The notes beneath the pieces were generated by a model. The model did no database searches, was not told the DNA's origin, and was given only the letters and a program-made list of their open reading frames with translations. Shown here in pieces: positions 54,720 through 64,000 of a stretch of 64,000 nt of DNA (position 1 is the stretch's first letter; the number at the start of each line of letters is the position of its first letter). The stretch covers positions 467,796,117-467,860,116 of the forward strand of contig NC_057864.1 of the NCBI RefSeq assembly GCF_019393635.1, in the 5' to 3' direction. The position numbers and the translations under genes were made by a program. This DNA is from Dromiciops gliroides. Lineage: Eukaryota > Chordata > Mammalia > Microbiotheria > Microbiotheriidae.

Positions 54720-55290
54720 TCATAGAATCATAGAAGGTTAAACCTAGAAATAACTTAGAATCTATCTAGTCCTACCCCCTCATTTTACAGAAGAGGAAAC
54801 TGAGGCTCAGGGAGGGTAAAGGACTTGTCCAAGGTCACACAGCCATGTTGTGTTTACAGCTAATAAGCTTGAGGGCCAAGGCTTGAATCTGAGTCACAAT
54901 CTAATAATTACGTAGCACTTCAAGGTTACAAAACATTTTACACACATGATCCCATTTGAGTCTCATGGCAATAGCATAAGGTAGGTGTTATTCCTCCCCA
55001 TTTATTTTTAAATTTTTTTTTATTTTTTGCAGGGCAATGAGGGTTAAGTGACTTGCCCAGGGTCACAATAGCTAGTAAGTGTCAAGTGTCTGAGGTTGGA
55101 TTTGAACTCAGGTCCTCCTGAATCCAGGGCTAGTGCTTTATCCACTGCACCACCTAGCTGCCCCCTGCCCCATTTGTTGATGAGGAATCTGAGGCTGAGA
55201 AAGTTTATATGACCTTCCTATGGTTACACAGCTAGTAAATATGAAAGGTAGGATTTGAACTCAGGTTTCTCTTAACTTATAATCTGTAGT
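54720..55290 (-). mobile_element. MIR copies, one split by a WSINE
   Basis: One MIR lies at about 54720-54880 (CATTTTACAGAAGAGGAAACTGAGG). A second at about 54895-55290 (TTTACACACATGATCCC, GATGAGGAATCTGAGG, GGATTTGAACTCAGG) is interrupted by the SINE at 55005-55164. Confidence 0.65.
55005..55164 (-). mobile_element. WSINE inside a MIR
   Basis: CCCCATTT on both sides; GTCACAATAGCTAG has an extra AT also seen in the copy at 55296. Confidence 0.92.
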
Positions 55291-55295
55291 TTTTG

Positions 55296-55440
55296 TTTTG
55301 TTTTGTTTTGTTTTGCTGGGCAATGAGGGTTAAGTGACTTGCCCAGGGTCACAATAGCTAGTAAGTGTCAAGTGTCTTTGAACTCAAGTCCTCCTGAATC
55401 CAGGGCCAGTGCTTTATCCACTGTGCCACCTAGCTGCCCC
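55296..55440 (-). mobile_element. WSINE, internal deletion
   Basis: CTGTAG(T/C)TTTT on both sides; shares GTCACAATAGCTAG with the copy at 55005. Confidence 0.92.
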
Positions 55441-55470
55441 CTGTAGCTTTTTTTGCTCAATATGCTCTCA

Positions 55471-55630
55471 TCTGTTTTTTTTTTTTTTTTTTTTAGTGAG
55501 GCAGTTGGGGTTAAGTGACTTGCCCAGGGTCACACAGCTAGTAAGTGTTAAGTGTCTGAGGCAAGATTTGAACTCAGGTCCTCCTGACTCCAGGGCTGGT
55601 GCTCTATCCACTGCGCCATCTAGCTGCCCA
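55471..55630 (-). mobile_element. WSINE nested next to another WSINE
   Basis: Inner or outer partner of the copy at 55631; together they lie between a 15-bp duplication CTCAATATGCTCTCA (55456-55470, 55795-55809). Confidence 0.92.
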
Positions 55631-55794
55631 AATTCTTTTTTTTTTTTTTTTTTTTTTTTTGCGGGGCAATGGGCGTTAAGTGACTTGCCCAGGGTCATAC
55701 AGCTAGTAAGTGTCAAGTGTCTGAGGCCGGATTTGAACTCAGGTACTCCTGAATCCAGGGCCGGGGCTTTATCCACTGCACCACCTAGCTGCCC
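55631..55794 (-). mobile_element. WSINE, partner of the nested pair
   Basis: Different 3' subtype (GCGGGGCAATGGGCG) from its neighbour (GTGAGGCAGTTGGGG), so this is not a tandem duplication. Confidence 0.92.
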
Positions 55795-56204
55795 CTCAAT
55801 ATGCTCTCAATGGAAACATTTCTAACCTAAGAGTAACAAGGCCTAGTTTCTACCAATAACTGGCAGACCTTGGGCAAATCATGTGACCTTTTTGGGCCTC
55901 AGTTTCCTCCTCTGGACATGATAATCTCTAAGGTCCCTTCCTCCTCTGACATCCTCCAGTCTAAGGATTCCTCTCTTATCACAGATGCTGCTGCCCATGT
56001 AATCTTTATTGGGCCAGACAGGTTGACTGGTTCTGTAAATGCTCAAAGGAAATTGGATGTTTTGGGGAAATCCACTTGGCTACACTAATATGACAGCTGG
56101 GTTTCCTGGTTGATTTCCTGAGACTTGCTTGGGGCTCTGAGATAGGGAGTGGATCTTTGCAAAGGAAAGGGCTTTAGAGGGCAGGGCAGAGAGGGTTCTC
56201 TTTT

Positions 56205-57590
56205 AAAATATATATAGATATTTTTTTCCAGTTACAGGTAAAAAACATTTTTAACATTTCAAAAAAAGTTGAGTTCCAAATTTTCTCCCTTCCTCTTTCA
56301 TTGGAAAGGCAAGCAACTCAGTATAAATCATACACATAGAGGCACGAAAAACATAGTTTCATATTACTTATGTTGTGAAAGAAAACACAGACCAAAAAAA
56401 ACCCCAATAAAAATAAAGTGAAAAATAGTATGCTTCAATGTGCATCCAGACTCTATCAGTTCTTTCTCTGGAGATGGAGATTTTCTTTTTACAATCTTAA
56501 TAGTATTTTATTTCTTTTCAGTTACAAGAAAAGATAGTTTTCAACCTTTTTTTTTTTTGCAGGACAATGAGGGTTAAGTGACTTGCCCAGGGTCACACAG
56601 CTAGTAAATGTCAAATGTCTGAGGCCGGATTTGAACTCAGGTCCTCCTGAATCCAGGGCCAATGCTTCATCCACTGTGCCACCTGGCTGCCCCTCAACAT
56701 TCATTTTTATAAGATTTTGAGTTCCAAATTTTTCTCCCTCACTTCTGTCCCCTTCTCCCTCCCTAAGATGGGAAGCAATCTATTATAGGTTATATACATA
56801 AAATTCCATTAAACATATTTCCACATTAGTCATGTTGTGAAAGAAGAATCAGAACAAAAGAAAAAAAAAACTCCCAAAAGAACAAAAGTAAAAATAGTAT
56901 GCTTTGATCTGCATTCAGATTCCACAGTTCTTTTTCTGGATGTGGAGAGCATTTTCTATCATGAGTCCTTTGGAATTGTCTTGGATCATTGTATTGCTGA
57001 AAATAGTTAAGTCATTCACAGTTGAGCATCACACAATGTTGCTGTTACTGCATACAATGTTCTCCTTGGTTTGCTCATTCACTTTGTATCAGTCTGTGTA
57101 AGCCTTTCCAGGTTTTTCTGAAAACATCCTGCTCATATTTTCTTCTAGCACCATAGTATTCCACCATAATCATATACCACAACTTGTTCATTCATTCCCC
57201 AATTCATTGTCATCCCCTCAATGTCCAATTCTTAGCCACCACAAAAAGAACTGCTATAAATATTTTTGTACATATAGGCCCTTTTCCCTTTTAAAACATC
57301 CCTTTGCTGGTATTGCTGGGTCAAAGGGTATGCACAGTTTTATAGGCCTTTGGGTATAGTTCCAAATTGCTTTCCAGAATGGTTGCATCAGTTCACAACT
57401 CCACCAACAATGCATGTGTTTCGGTTTTCCCACATCCTCTACAACATTTGTCATTCTCCTTTTCTATCATGTTAGACAATCTGATAGGTGTGAGGTGGTA
57501 CTTCAGAGTTGTTTTAACTTGTATTTCTCTAATCAATAGTGACAGAGCATTTTTTTCACATAACTATAGATAACTCTAATTTTGTCTGAA
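56205..57590 (-). mobile_element. Two adjacent antisense L1 3' ends
   Basis: The first piece (56205-56480) is a reversed L1 3' UTR (GTTGAGTTCCAAATTTTCTCCC). The second (56481-57590) restarts with GTTACAAG...GTTTTCAACC, continues after a SINE (56545-56694), and runs through TGCTGGTATTGCTGGGTCAAAGGGTA and GATAGGTGTGAGGTGGTAC. Confidence 0.75.
56545..56694 (-). mobile_element. WSINE nested in L1
   Basis: Reverse copy splitting TTTTCAACC...TCAACATT of an L1 3' UTR. Confidence 0.93.
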
Positions 57591-57934
57591 AACAGGAGGG
57601 CACTCTTGGTAAAGGGTTAAAGTAGGTAGATCCCTTAAAATATATGGCCTAAGTGAGCTGAAGTTTGGGCCAAGTGCCATAATCTGGGTTTAATACTTGT
57701 CTCTGATAAGTTCCACCTCTAAGCCATACTGGATGAGTCAACCTGGATAAGTCACTTAACTTCTTAATTCTTTAGGAAAATCTCTAAGACTATGGGTTGC
57801 AGGGAAAGTGCTTTGAGCAGCTTTGGCAGATATCCAAAAACATATATTGAAGAAATCACATGTTCAGGCTCTGTCCCATTGCTTGACATAAAGCCTAAAT
57901 AGGTCTCATTATCCCTTCACCTCATTGCTTTGGT

Positions 57935-59045
57935 TTCTGCCCTCTGGGGCTAGAAATAACAAGGATGATCCCTTCTTCTTATGAGAGCCCTTCAAATACT
58001 TTAAGTCCACTATGATTCCTACATGTATGTGTTTCTTCTCCAAGCTAAACATTCTTTGTTCTTTCAACTTGGCCTTGTGATGTTTAAAATCTTTATTGTG
58101 TGATCACCTTAAATTAGAAGCTTCAGCACCAGTCTTTGGGCATTAAACATTTATTAAAGCATACAGGTATTAACATGGAGTTCAGAAAGTTAAGAAAAGG
58201 TCTATCTAGTCTAGAGTTCCAGCCTGGTTGGGTTCTTCCTCAGGTCCTCCTCCATGAGCCTGCTTTAATCAGGAACTCTCCAGCAAGCTGATTGTGGAAG
58301 CTTTTTATAGGTCTGGAACAGAGGCGGTCCTTATACACTGCTTCAAGCTGATTGGTTGGCGTCATCCAAATCCATTGGTTTTTGAAGGTGTTCTCAAGTT
58401 GAGTTCACAGTCTAGCTTCTGAGAACAATACCTTCTTAAGGGCTAGCCAGGTGTGATTACAATTCAGTTAACTTGAAGTAGGCTAATCAGCGGTCAATCA
58501 CTCTCACTTGATTCAATCAGTCTAGATTAATCTCCAGGTGGGTCTTTGAGTATCTGCTAAATCCCATCATTTCATCACATCCTCATGTAACATAGATTCA
58601 AGGCTCTTCACCATTCCAGCATCATCTGTCTCCTTCCTAAGCCATGGAGTCCAGAATTGGACACAGTACTCCAGATGTGGTGTGAGGAGGGCAGAATTGT
58701 GAGGGCTGATCACCTAATACTTCTGGAAGCCAAGTCTCTCTGAAGACAACCCAAGATCACATTAGTTTTGTTGGATTTTTGTAGCTGCTACATCATATTG
58801 CTGACTCATAGGAGTCTTGGAGTCCACTGAAATCTCAAGATCTTTTTCAGACAAATTGCTCTCTAACTAAACCTTTCCCATCTTCTATTCTGGAAATGAT
58901 TGCTTTTACCCAAGTGTAAGACTTGACATTTTTCCCTGTTAAATTTCCCCTTCTTAGATTCAGCTGCTGGAGAACTCTCAAGCAGCTTCTAGAAGTGCTT
59001 GAGGCAGAATCCAAGAGGGAAACCAGCCTGTCCCTATTCCTGGTT
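57935..59045 (-). mobile_element. L3/CR1 LINE fragment split by an LTR
   Basis: GAGAGCCCTTCAAATACTTTAAG, CAAGCTAAACATTC (left part) and GGACACAGTACTCCAGATGTGG, CAAGATCTTTTTCAGACAAATTGC, CCAAGTGTAAGACTTGACATTTTTCCC (right part) are in reversed L3/CR1 order. The LTR at 58081-58579 sits in between. Confidence 0.7.
58081..58579 (-). mobile_element. Antisense solo LTR (endogenous retrovirus)
   Basis: About 500 bp beginning TG and ending near CA. On the minus strand there is CTATAAAAAG (58301-58310) and AATAAA about 150 bp later (58150-58155), a normal U3-R-U5 arrangement. It splits an L3/CR1 LINE. No retroviral coding sequence is seen. Confidence 0.7.
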
Positions 59046-59062
59046 AGCAGGTAGCAGCCCCT

Positions 59063-59090
59063 TGGTGGTGGTGGTGGTGGTGGTGGTGGG
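59063..59090 (+). repeat. (GGT)n trinucleotide repeat
   Basis: Eight or nine GGT units; the antisense polyproline frame is an artefact. Confidence 0.9.
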
Positions 59091-59736
59091 GTGGGGTGGA
59101 GAAGCCAAAATGGGACTGTAGGATTAATAGCCCAGATCATGTTTGTTTGTACAACACTAAGGTTTTATCAGAATCTTCTCAACAATTATGCCATCTGCTC
59201 CTCCTCCTATGCCTGGGGGGTAGGAAAGCCTAGGGGTTACTCTTCCCATTTACAGATGAGGGAGGGGGACAGGAAATCCAATCACTTTCCCTTTATCACC
59301 TATAAGATGGGGATGAAAAGAAGGATGGCATTGTTGGAAGGGCGGTGGCTTAATACATAGAGTTCTAGAATGGGCATCAGGATGCCCTGAGTTCAAATTC
59401 TGCCTCAATGACTTACTAGCCATGTGACTCTGAGCAAGTCATTTAAGCCCTGACTTCCTCAGTTTACTCATCTGTAAAATGGGGATAATTATAGCAACTA
59501 CCTCCTAATGAGTTCTAAAAAGAGGAAGGGAGAATATTTGTACTACTTATCTCATTCAGCAAATATTTATTCAGCTTCTACCTTGTGCCAAGTTGTACCT
59601 TCAGTGAGCTTTGCAGGTGGGGACACCATATACAGATAAGTGCAATGTCAAACAATGTGATTTTTTTCTTGGTGGGGGTGGGGGAGTGAGAAAGGAAACT
59701 GATACCTGGAGGAATATATATATTTTTAAAAGTCTC

Positions 59737-59882
59737 AGGGGCAGCTAGGTGGTGCAGTGGATAAAGCACAGGCCCTGGAGTCAGGAGGACCTGAGTTCAA
59801 ATCCAGCTTCAGACACTTAACACTTACTAGCTGTGTGACCCTGAGCAAGTCACTTAACCCCAATTGCCACACTAAAAAAAAA
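59737..59882 (+). mobile_element. WSINE, first of a pair
   Basis: Flanks AAAAGTCTC and AGAAGTCTC. Confidence 0.92.
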
Positions 59883-59897
59883 GAAGTCTCTTAGAAG

Positions 59898-60054
59898 GGC
59901 AGCTAGGAAGCGTAGTGGATAGAGCACTGGCCCTGGATTCAGGAGGACCTGAGTTCAAATCTGACCTCAGACGCTTGACACTTACTAGCTGTGTGACTCT
60001 GGGCAAGTCACTTAACCCCAATTGCCTCACCAAAAAATAAAATAAAATAAAATA
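59898..60054 (+). mobile_element. WSINE, second of a pair
   Basis: AAGTCTCTTAGA(A/G)G at both sides; AAATAA tail units. Confidence 0.93.
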
Positions 60055-60209
60055 AAAGTCTCTTAGAGAAGTAGTCCTCGGGCCAAATCTTGAAGCAGTC
60101 AGAGATGCTAAAGGAAGACAGGTATTTCAGGCATGTTCCAGAACACAGATAAGGGATTGTTTTGAGAACTAGTATGAAATCTACCTCATGAAAGTGTTCT
60201 GAGCAGTTC

Positions 60210-60325
60210 CTTAGATAGAATAGAAACTCCCTGAGGGCAGGGACTCTGATATTTGTTTTTATACCCCCAGCCCCTAGCAAGGTACTTGACACACCACAGG
60301 AGCTTAAATGCTTTTTGAATGACCT
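60210..60325 (+). mobile_element. L2 LINE tail fragment
   Basis: GATAGAATAGAAACTCCCTGAGGGCAGGGACTC, CCCCTAGCAAGGTACTTGACAC and GAGCTTAAATGC. Confidence 0.6.
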
Positions 60326-60351
60326 ATAAACTTTAAAGAAATAGTTCTGGG

Positions 60352-60473
60352 GCACTGGCCCTGGAGTCAGGAGGACCTGAGTTCAAATCCAGACTCAGAC
60401 ACTTGAAACTTACTAGCTGTGTGACTTTAGGCAAGTCACTTAACCCCAATTGCCTCACCGGAAAAAAAAAGAA
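60352..60473 (+). mobile_element. WSINE, 5' truncated
   Basis: AAAGAAATAGTTCT occurs at about 60337 and 60474. Confidence 0.92.
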
Positions 60474-60539
60474 AAAGAAATAGTTCTTATTCTCTGAGCT
60501 CCAAACCCAGTCTTTCCATCTGTTAAGTAGAGTTGAATA

Positions 60540-60740
60540 ATGAATAATAGTAATAACATTAATGTAAAACTTTAAGATTTGAAGAGCACTTTATATGTTT
60601 TGTCTCAATGGCTAGTAGGTATTATTTATTATTCCCATTTTGCAGATGAAAAAACTGAGGCATAGAGGAGTGGTGACTTGCTCTAGGTCAGTAATCTCTC
60701 TACTGCCTAGTTGGCAGAGCCACTGGAAGGAGAATACTTG
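60540..60740 (-). mobile_element. MIR
   Basis: TTTAAGATTTGAAGAGCAC, CCCATTTTGCAGATGAAAAAACTGAGG and GTGACTTGCTCTAGGTCAG. Confidence 0.55.
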
Positions 60741-61445
60741 GCAGACCTTAAAGGCTACATGAATGTGGATGGTTGTTATAGCCAGTCCATAGTTCTATGC
60801 TGTGGGCTAAGCAGTGAGGAAGAAATCCAGGGTTGGGGTCTCTGAATGGCCTTCTCTGTAGCCTCTTCCAGCTGCTGGATTGGGCAGAACAAGGAAGGTT
60901 TCCAGAGGGGCTGGGCCAGGCCCACAGTTCTGGGGAGAAGCAGGAAACCAGCTGGAACACAAAGGGGTTTAAGGTCTCCAAGAAGCTGCTTTGTAAGTCA
61001 GCCCAGTAAACAGCCTGCCCCCTCCAGCAATCCTCAGATTGGCACGCTTACTTGTTGGCTCCTGGCCCCTGGCTCATGGGGAGGAGACCATGGAAAATGT
61101 CTGGTTTTATTTATCAAGGGTAGGGTTATTGTGCAATTCTCCAGCTCCACTCTCCACTCCTATCCCCCACCCCTACAACCCCTGTTCTAAAATAAACGCT
61201 AATGAGCAGCCCTGGTCTTGTTGGAGTCCTGCTACACCCCATATGCACCCCTTTAAGGAGCAGGAGCCTGGGGATGGCTTGTAGCCAGCACATATTGATC
61301 TTAGCTGCTGCTGCTTAGAATTATCTATCTGGTTAGCCCCTTCTGCTCCTTCCCTCTTCCCAGGAACCCCTATTACTTGGATTCCATTGGCTCTTTGATT
61401 AGTTGGGACCTTTTCCTGGGGGAGAGGAACAGAGATGAGAAAGAT
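60741..61445 (+). other. Repeat-poor island near the right end
   Basis: About 700 bp without recognised transposons. Open frames of 77-114 codons on both strands overlap and lack recognisable domains. It may be a regulatory region of the next gene, which is not in the window. Confidence 0.4.
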
Positions 61446-61449
61446 TGGT

Positions 61450-61800
61450 CCCAGAAAATTGAAAGGATGTCAGAGCTAGAAGAGCTCTCAGAAATCATCT
61501 AGGCCAAGTCCTTCGTTTTACAAAAGGGGAAACTGAAGCCCAGGAAGAGGCTAGGACTTTCCTGTGGCCACCCAGCTAGTAAGATGGGAGCCCCTGGGGT
61601 TGTAAGTCCATAGATTGCAAGAGCTGGGAAGGGGTGGAAACCCTAGAGATCATCTAAGACTTTAGAGAGGCAACCCCCTCATTTTACAGATAGGGAAACT
61701 GAGGCCCAGAGAGAGGAAGTAACTTGTCCAAGGTCACATAGCTGTTGAATGATTAAGCTGTGATTCAAACCCAGCTCTTCCAATTCCAAGTATCTTCAGT
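61450..61800 (-). mobile_element. Two MIR copies
   Basis: GAGCTAGAAGAGCTCTCAGAAATCATCTAGG...GGGGAAACTGAAGCCC, then GGGAAACTGAGGCCCAGAGAG...AGGTCACATAGCTG. Confidence 0.6.
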
Positions 61801-61937
61801 GCGTAGTATATGTGATGGGTGCTTAAATGTTTGTTGATTGATTAAGTGAGGGCACTGGACTTTTTGTGGCAGCAAAGAATGGGAAACAGAGTAGATGTTG
61901 ATCACTTGGGGAATGGCTAAAGAGATTATGGGGGGGG

Positions 61938-62067
61938 ACAGCCCTGGATTCAGGAGTACCTGAGTTCAAATCCGGCCTCAGACACTTGACACTTACTAGC
62001 TGTGTGACCCTGGGCAAGTCACTTAACCCCCATTGCCCCACAAAAAAAACCAACCAAACAAAAAAAC
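61938..62067 (+). mobile_element. WSINE, 5' truncated
   Basis: Starts CAGCCCTGGATTCAGG after a G run; ACCAACCAAAC tail; its left flank is an L1-like piece (TGGCAGCAAAGAATGGG). Confidence 0.88.
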
Positions 62068-62130
62068 AAGTGTGCCTTTGCATTAGTTGATGTCCCCATA
62101 GGCCTGGAATACTCTGCCCCCTCATCTCTG

Positions 62131-62368
62131 CCTTGTGTCCAACTCTTCATGACCCCATTTGGGGTTTTCTTAGCATAGATACTGGAGTGGTTTGCCATTT
62201 CCTTTTCCAGTTCATTTGACAGATGAGGAAACTGAGGCAAACAGGATGAAATGACTTGTCCAGGGTCACACAGCTAGTAAGTGTCTAAGGCTGGATTTGA
62301 ACTCAGGAACACAAGTCTTCCCGAATCTAGGCCTGGCGCTCTATCCGCTGCACCACCCAACTACCCCT
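62131..62368 (-). mobile_element. MAR1-type CORE-SINE
   Basis: GTGTCCAACTCTTCATGACCCCATTTGGGG, TGGTTTGCCATTTCCTTTTCCAG, GGTCACACAGCTAGTAAGTGTC and TATCCGCTGCACCACC. Confidence 0.8.
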
Positions 62369-62499
62369 TATGCTATTTACTGGGACTTGTTAATATATAG
62401 AATTACAAACAATAATCTAGGCAAGAGGTGGTAGAGCCTGAACTAAGGTGGTACTAATGTGAATGGAGAGAAAGGGTTGGATGCAAGAGAGGTTGTGAA

Positions 62500-62756
62500 G
62501 GTATAATAATAATAATAATAATGATAATAATAGTGACGATGATGATAACTAGCATTTATAAAGCACTTTAAGGTTTGCAAAGTGCTTTGCACATGTTATT
62601 AATACAAGGATGTAGATGCTATTATTATTACCATTTTCCAGATGATGAAACTGAGACACCGAGAATTTACTTGACCAGGGTCATATAGCCAGTTAGGGTC
62701 TGTGGCTGAATCTGAATCCAGGTCTTCCTGAATACAGGCTACTGTACCATCTAGCT
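62500..62756 (-). mobile_element. MIR-type CORE-SINE with (ATA)n edge
   Basis: ATAATAATAATAATAATGATAA run, ATTTATAAAGCACTTTAAGGTTTGCAAAG, GATGATGAAACTGAGACACC and AGGTCTTCCTG. Confidence 0.65.
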
Positions 62757-63225
62757 GCAAGATTTGACAATGGATTGGCCATATGGGGTGAGGGAGAGAG
62801 GAGTCCAATATAAGCCTGAAGTTACAAACCTGGGAAACTGGAAGGATGATGGTGTCTTTGACGGAAACAGGAAAGTGGAAGAGGGGAGGAAATGATGAGT
62901 TCAGTTTGGGACATGTTGAGTTTGAGATGTCTTTGGGACATCCAAAGGGAAATGTTCAATATTGGTCATGCAGGACTGAAACTCAAGGGAGAAACGGGTT
63001 GGAAATATATGCCTGTGAGTCATCTGCATAGAATAATAATTAGGCCCATTGGAGCTGATCAATTTACCAAATGAGAGAATGTAGAGAGAGAAGAGGGTCC
63101 GGATTAAAGCCTTGAGAAACACCCACAATAAGGGGCTGTGATATAAATGATGAACTAGTTAAGGAAACTAAGGAGAGGTCTGACAGGTAAGACAACCAGG
63201 AGAGAGTAACATCAATACAATTTTA
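62757..63225 (+). mobile_element. Ancient LINE-like repeat
   Basis: CAATGGATTGGCCATATGGGG, GAGTTCAGTTTGGGACATGTTGAGTTTGAGATGTC, GAGTCATCTGCATAGAAT and AACCAGGAGAGAG; same family as 53790. Confidence 0.55.
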
Positions 63226-63228
63226 AAA

Positions 63229-63403
63229 TGAGGGTTTTCTTGGCAAAGATACTGGAGTGTTTTGCCATTGTCTTCTCTATCTTATTTTATAGATGAGGAA
63301 ATGAGGCAAACAGGGTGAAGTGACTTGCCCAGGGTCACATAAGCTACTAAGTGTCTGAAGCTGGATTTGAACTCAGGTCCTTCTGACTCCAAGGCTGGTG
63401 CTA
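63229..63403 (-). mobile_element. Partial MAR1-type CORE-SINE
   Basis: GGGTTTTCTTGGCAAAGATACTGGAG, GGTGAAGTGACTTGCCCAGGGTCAC and TTTGAACTCAGGTCC. Confidence 0.72.
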
Positions 63404-63933
63404 TAAGGAGCTCTCCAGGCCTGGGAGCCTTAGTGGAAGAAAGGGACTATGATGGAAGAGCTGAACTGCGACTTAAGCAAAAGGAGGTGAGGGCTAGACA
63501 CAAGGGTTCATCACACTGCTTTCCCGCAGGATCCAACTCAGGACCTAGGACAGAGCTTTTGCCAGCAGAGGGCAGTGGCACAGCAACACTACTAGAACGA
63601 ATATGCATGTCAAAGGCCCCTGGACAAACAGAACCTCTTCCAGGGGCTGTTAGGGACAGGCAGCCAGTGAGTATGCTGGGTTCCAGGGTCCCAAGACCTC
63701 TGACTTAATAATGACAAAGAGAACTCATAAGGTATTAAAAAACACACGGCTATCACCATGTCATGGAGTGATCATTGTTCTCAGCCTTCCATATTCTGTA
63801 TGCCCAAGATCCTGAGCAGTCCACTGGATGGCCCAGTGCACAAGACTTCCCTGGAGACACAAATAGCACAGGAAGACACAGGACACAGGGAAAGCTGCCC
63901 AGGAACCACAGACTTAAAATTGTACTCTATTTT
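63404..63933 (+). other. Unassigned sequence
   Basis: No transposon or gene recognised; a 113-codon open frame starts in the adjoining SINE and is unsupported. Confidence 0.4.
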
Positions 63934-64000
63934 CCTCCTCCTCCTCCTCCTCCTCCCCTTCCCCCTCCTCTTATTCCTCCTCCTTCTCCCCTTCCTCTCC
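63934..64000 (+). repeat. (CTC)n pyrimidine-rich repeat, runs off the window
   Basis: CTCCTC units to the last base, similar in type to the intron 7 tract. Confidence 0.9.

Noticed and set aside
49700..64000. Exons of SLC47A2 (expected downstream by human synteny)
   Set aside because: No membrane-transporter exon is visible in any frame; the gene probably starts beyond the window.

Overview
This 64 kb window is vertebrate nuclear DNA from a marsupial, most likely an Australian one. The main sign is a tRNA-headed SINE of about 150 bp (A-box-like TGGCGCAGTGG, B-box-like GAGTTCAAATCC, A-rich tail), of which I count 49 copies on both strands. I associate this family with the marsupial WSINE/WALLSI group. 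Longer marsupial CORE-SINEs (MAR1 type), MIR, L2, L3/CR1, L1 and RTE (BovB-like) LINE remnants, three LTR-like pieces and a Tigger-like DNA-transposon piece fill most of the rest. The species cannot be fixed from the sequence alone.

The window holds one real protein-coding gene, ALDH3A1 (cytosolic class 3 aldehyde dehydrogenase), complete on the + strand. Ten coding exons with GT/AG junctions and matching phases lie at 28551-28712, 29708-29939, 32088-32173, 34399-34607, 35791-35908, 38876-39017, 42571-42737, 45441-45540, 45976-46106 and 49215-49229. They join to 1362 bp, or 453 residues plus stop, which is the usual length of the family. The catalytic Asn, Glu and Cys are all present. A non-coding first exon is proposed at about 23588-23638, with a TATA-like box at 23558 and an extended-consensus dioxin/xenobiotic response element at 23497-23506. 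The 3' UTR ends inside an L2 element that supplies the AATAAA at 49651.

Layout: 1-23.5 kb is upstream intergenic DNA (Tigger remnant, RPL38 processed pseudogene, L3, L2, RTE and L1 fragments, many SINEs). 23.5-49.7 kb is the ALDH3A1 gene, whose introns carry SINEs, antisense LTR sequence, a 249-bp duplicated block, a 160-bp perfect AAAGG array and a roughly 650-bp polypyrimidine minisatellite. 49.7-64 kb is downstream intergenic DNA with MIR, CORE-SINE, L1 and L3 remnants, an antisense solo LTR and a few repeat-poor islands. I found no exon of neighbouring human-synteny genes (ULK2, SLC47A2). Nothing here looks like a new multi-gene system. The points most worth a second look are the ALDH3A1 promoter, its residues shared with ALDH3A2, its altered substrate-pocket loop, and how SINEs and tandem repeats have reshaped the locus.
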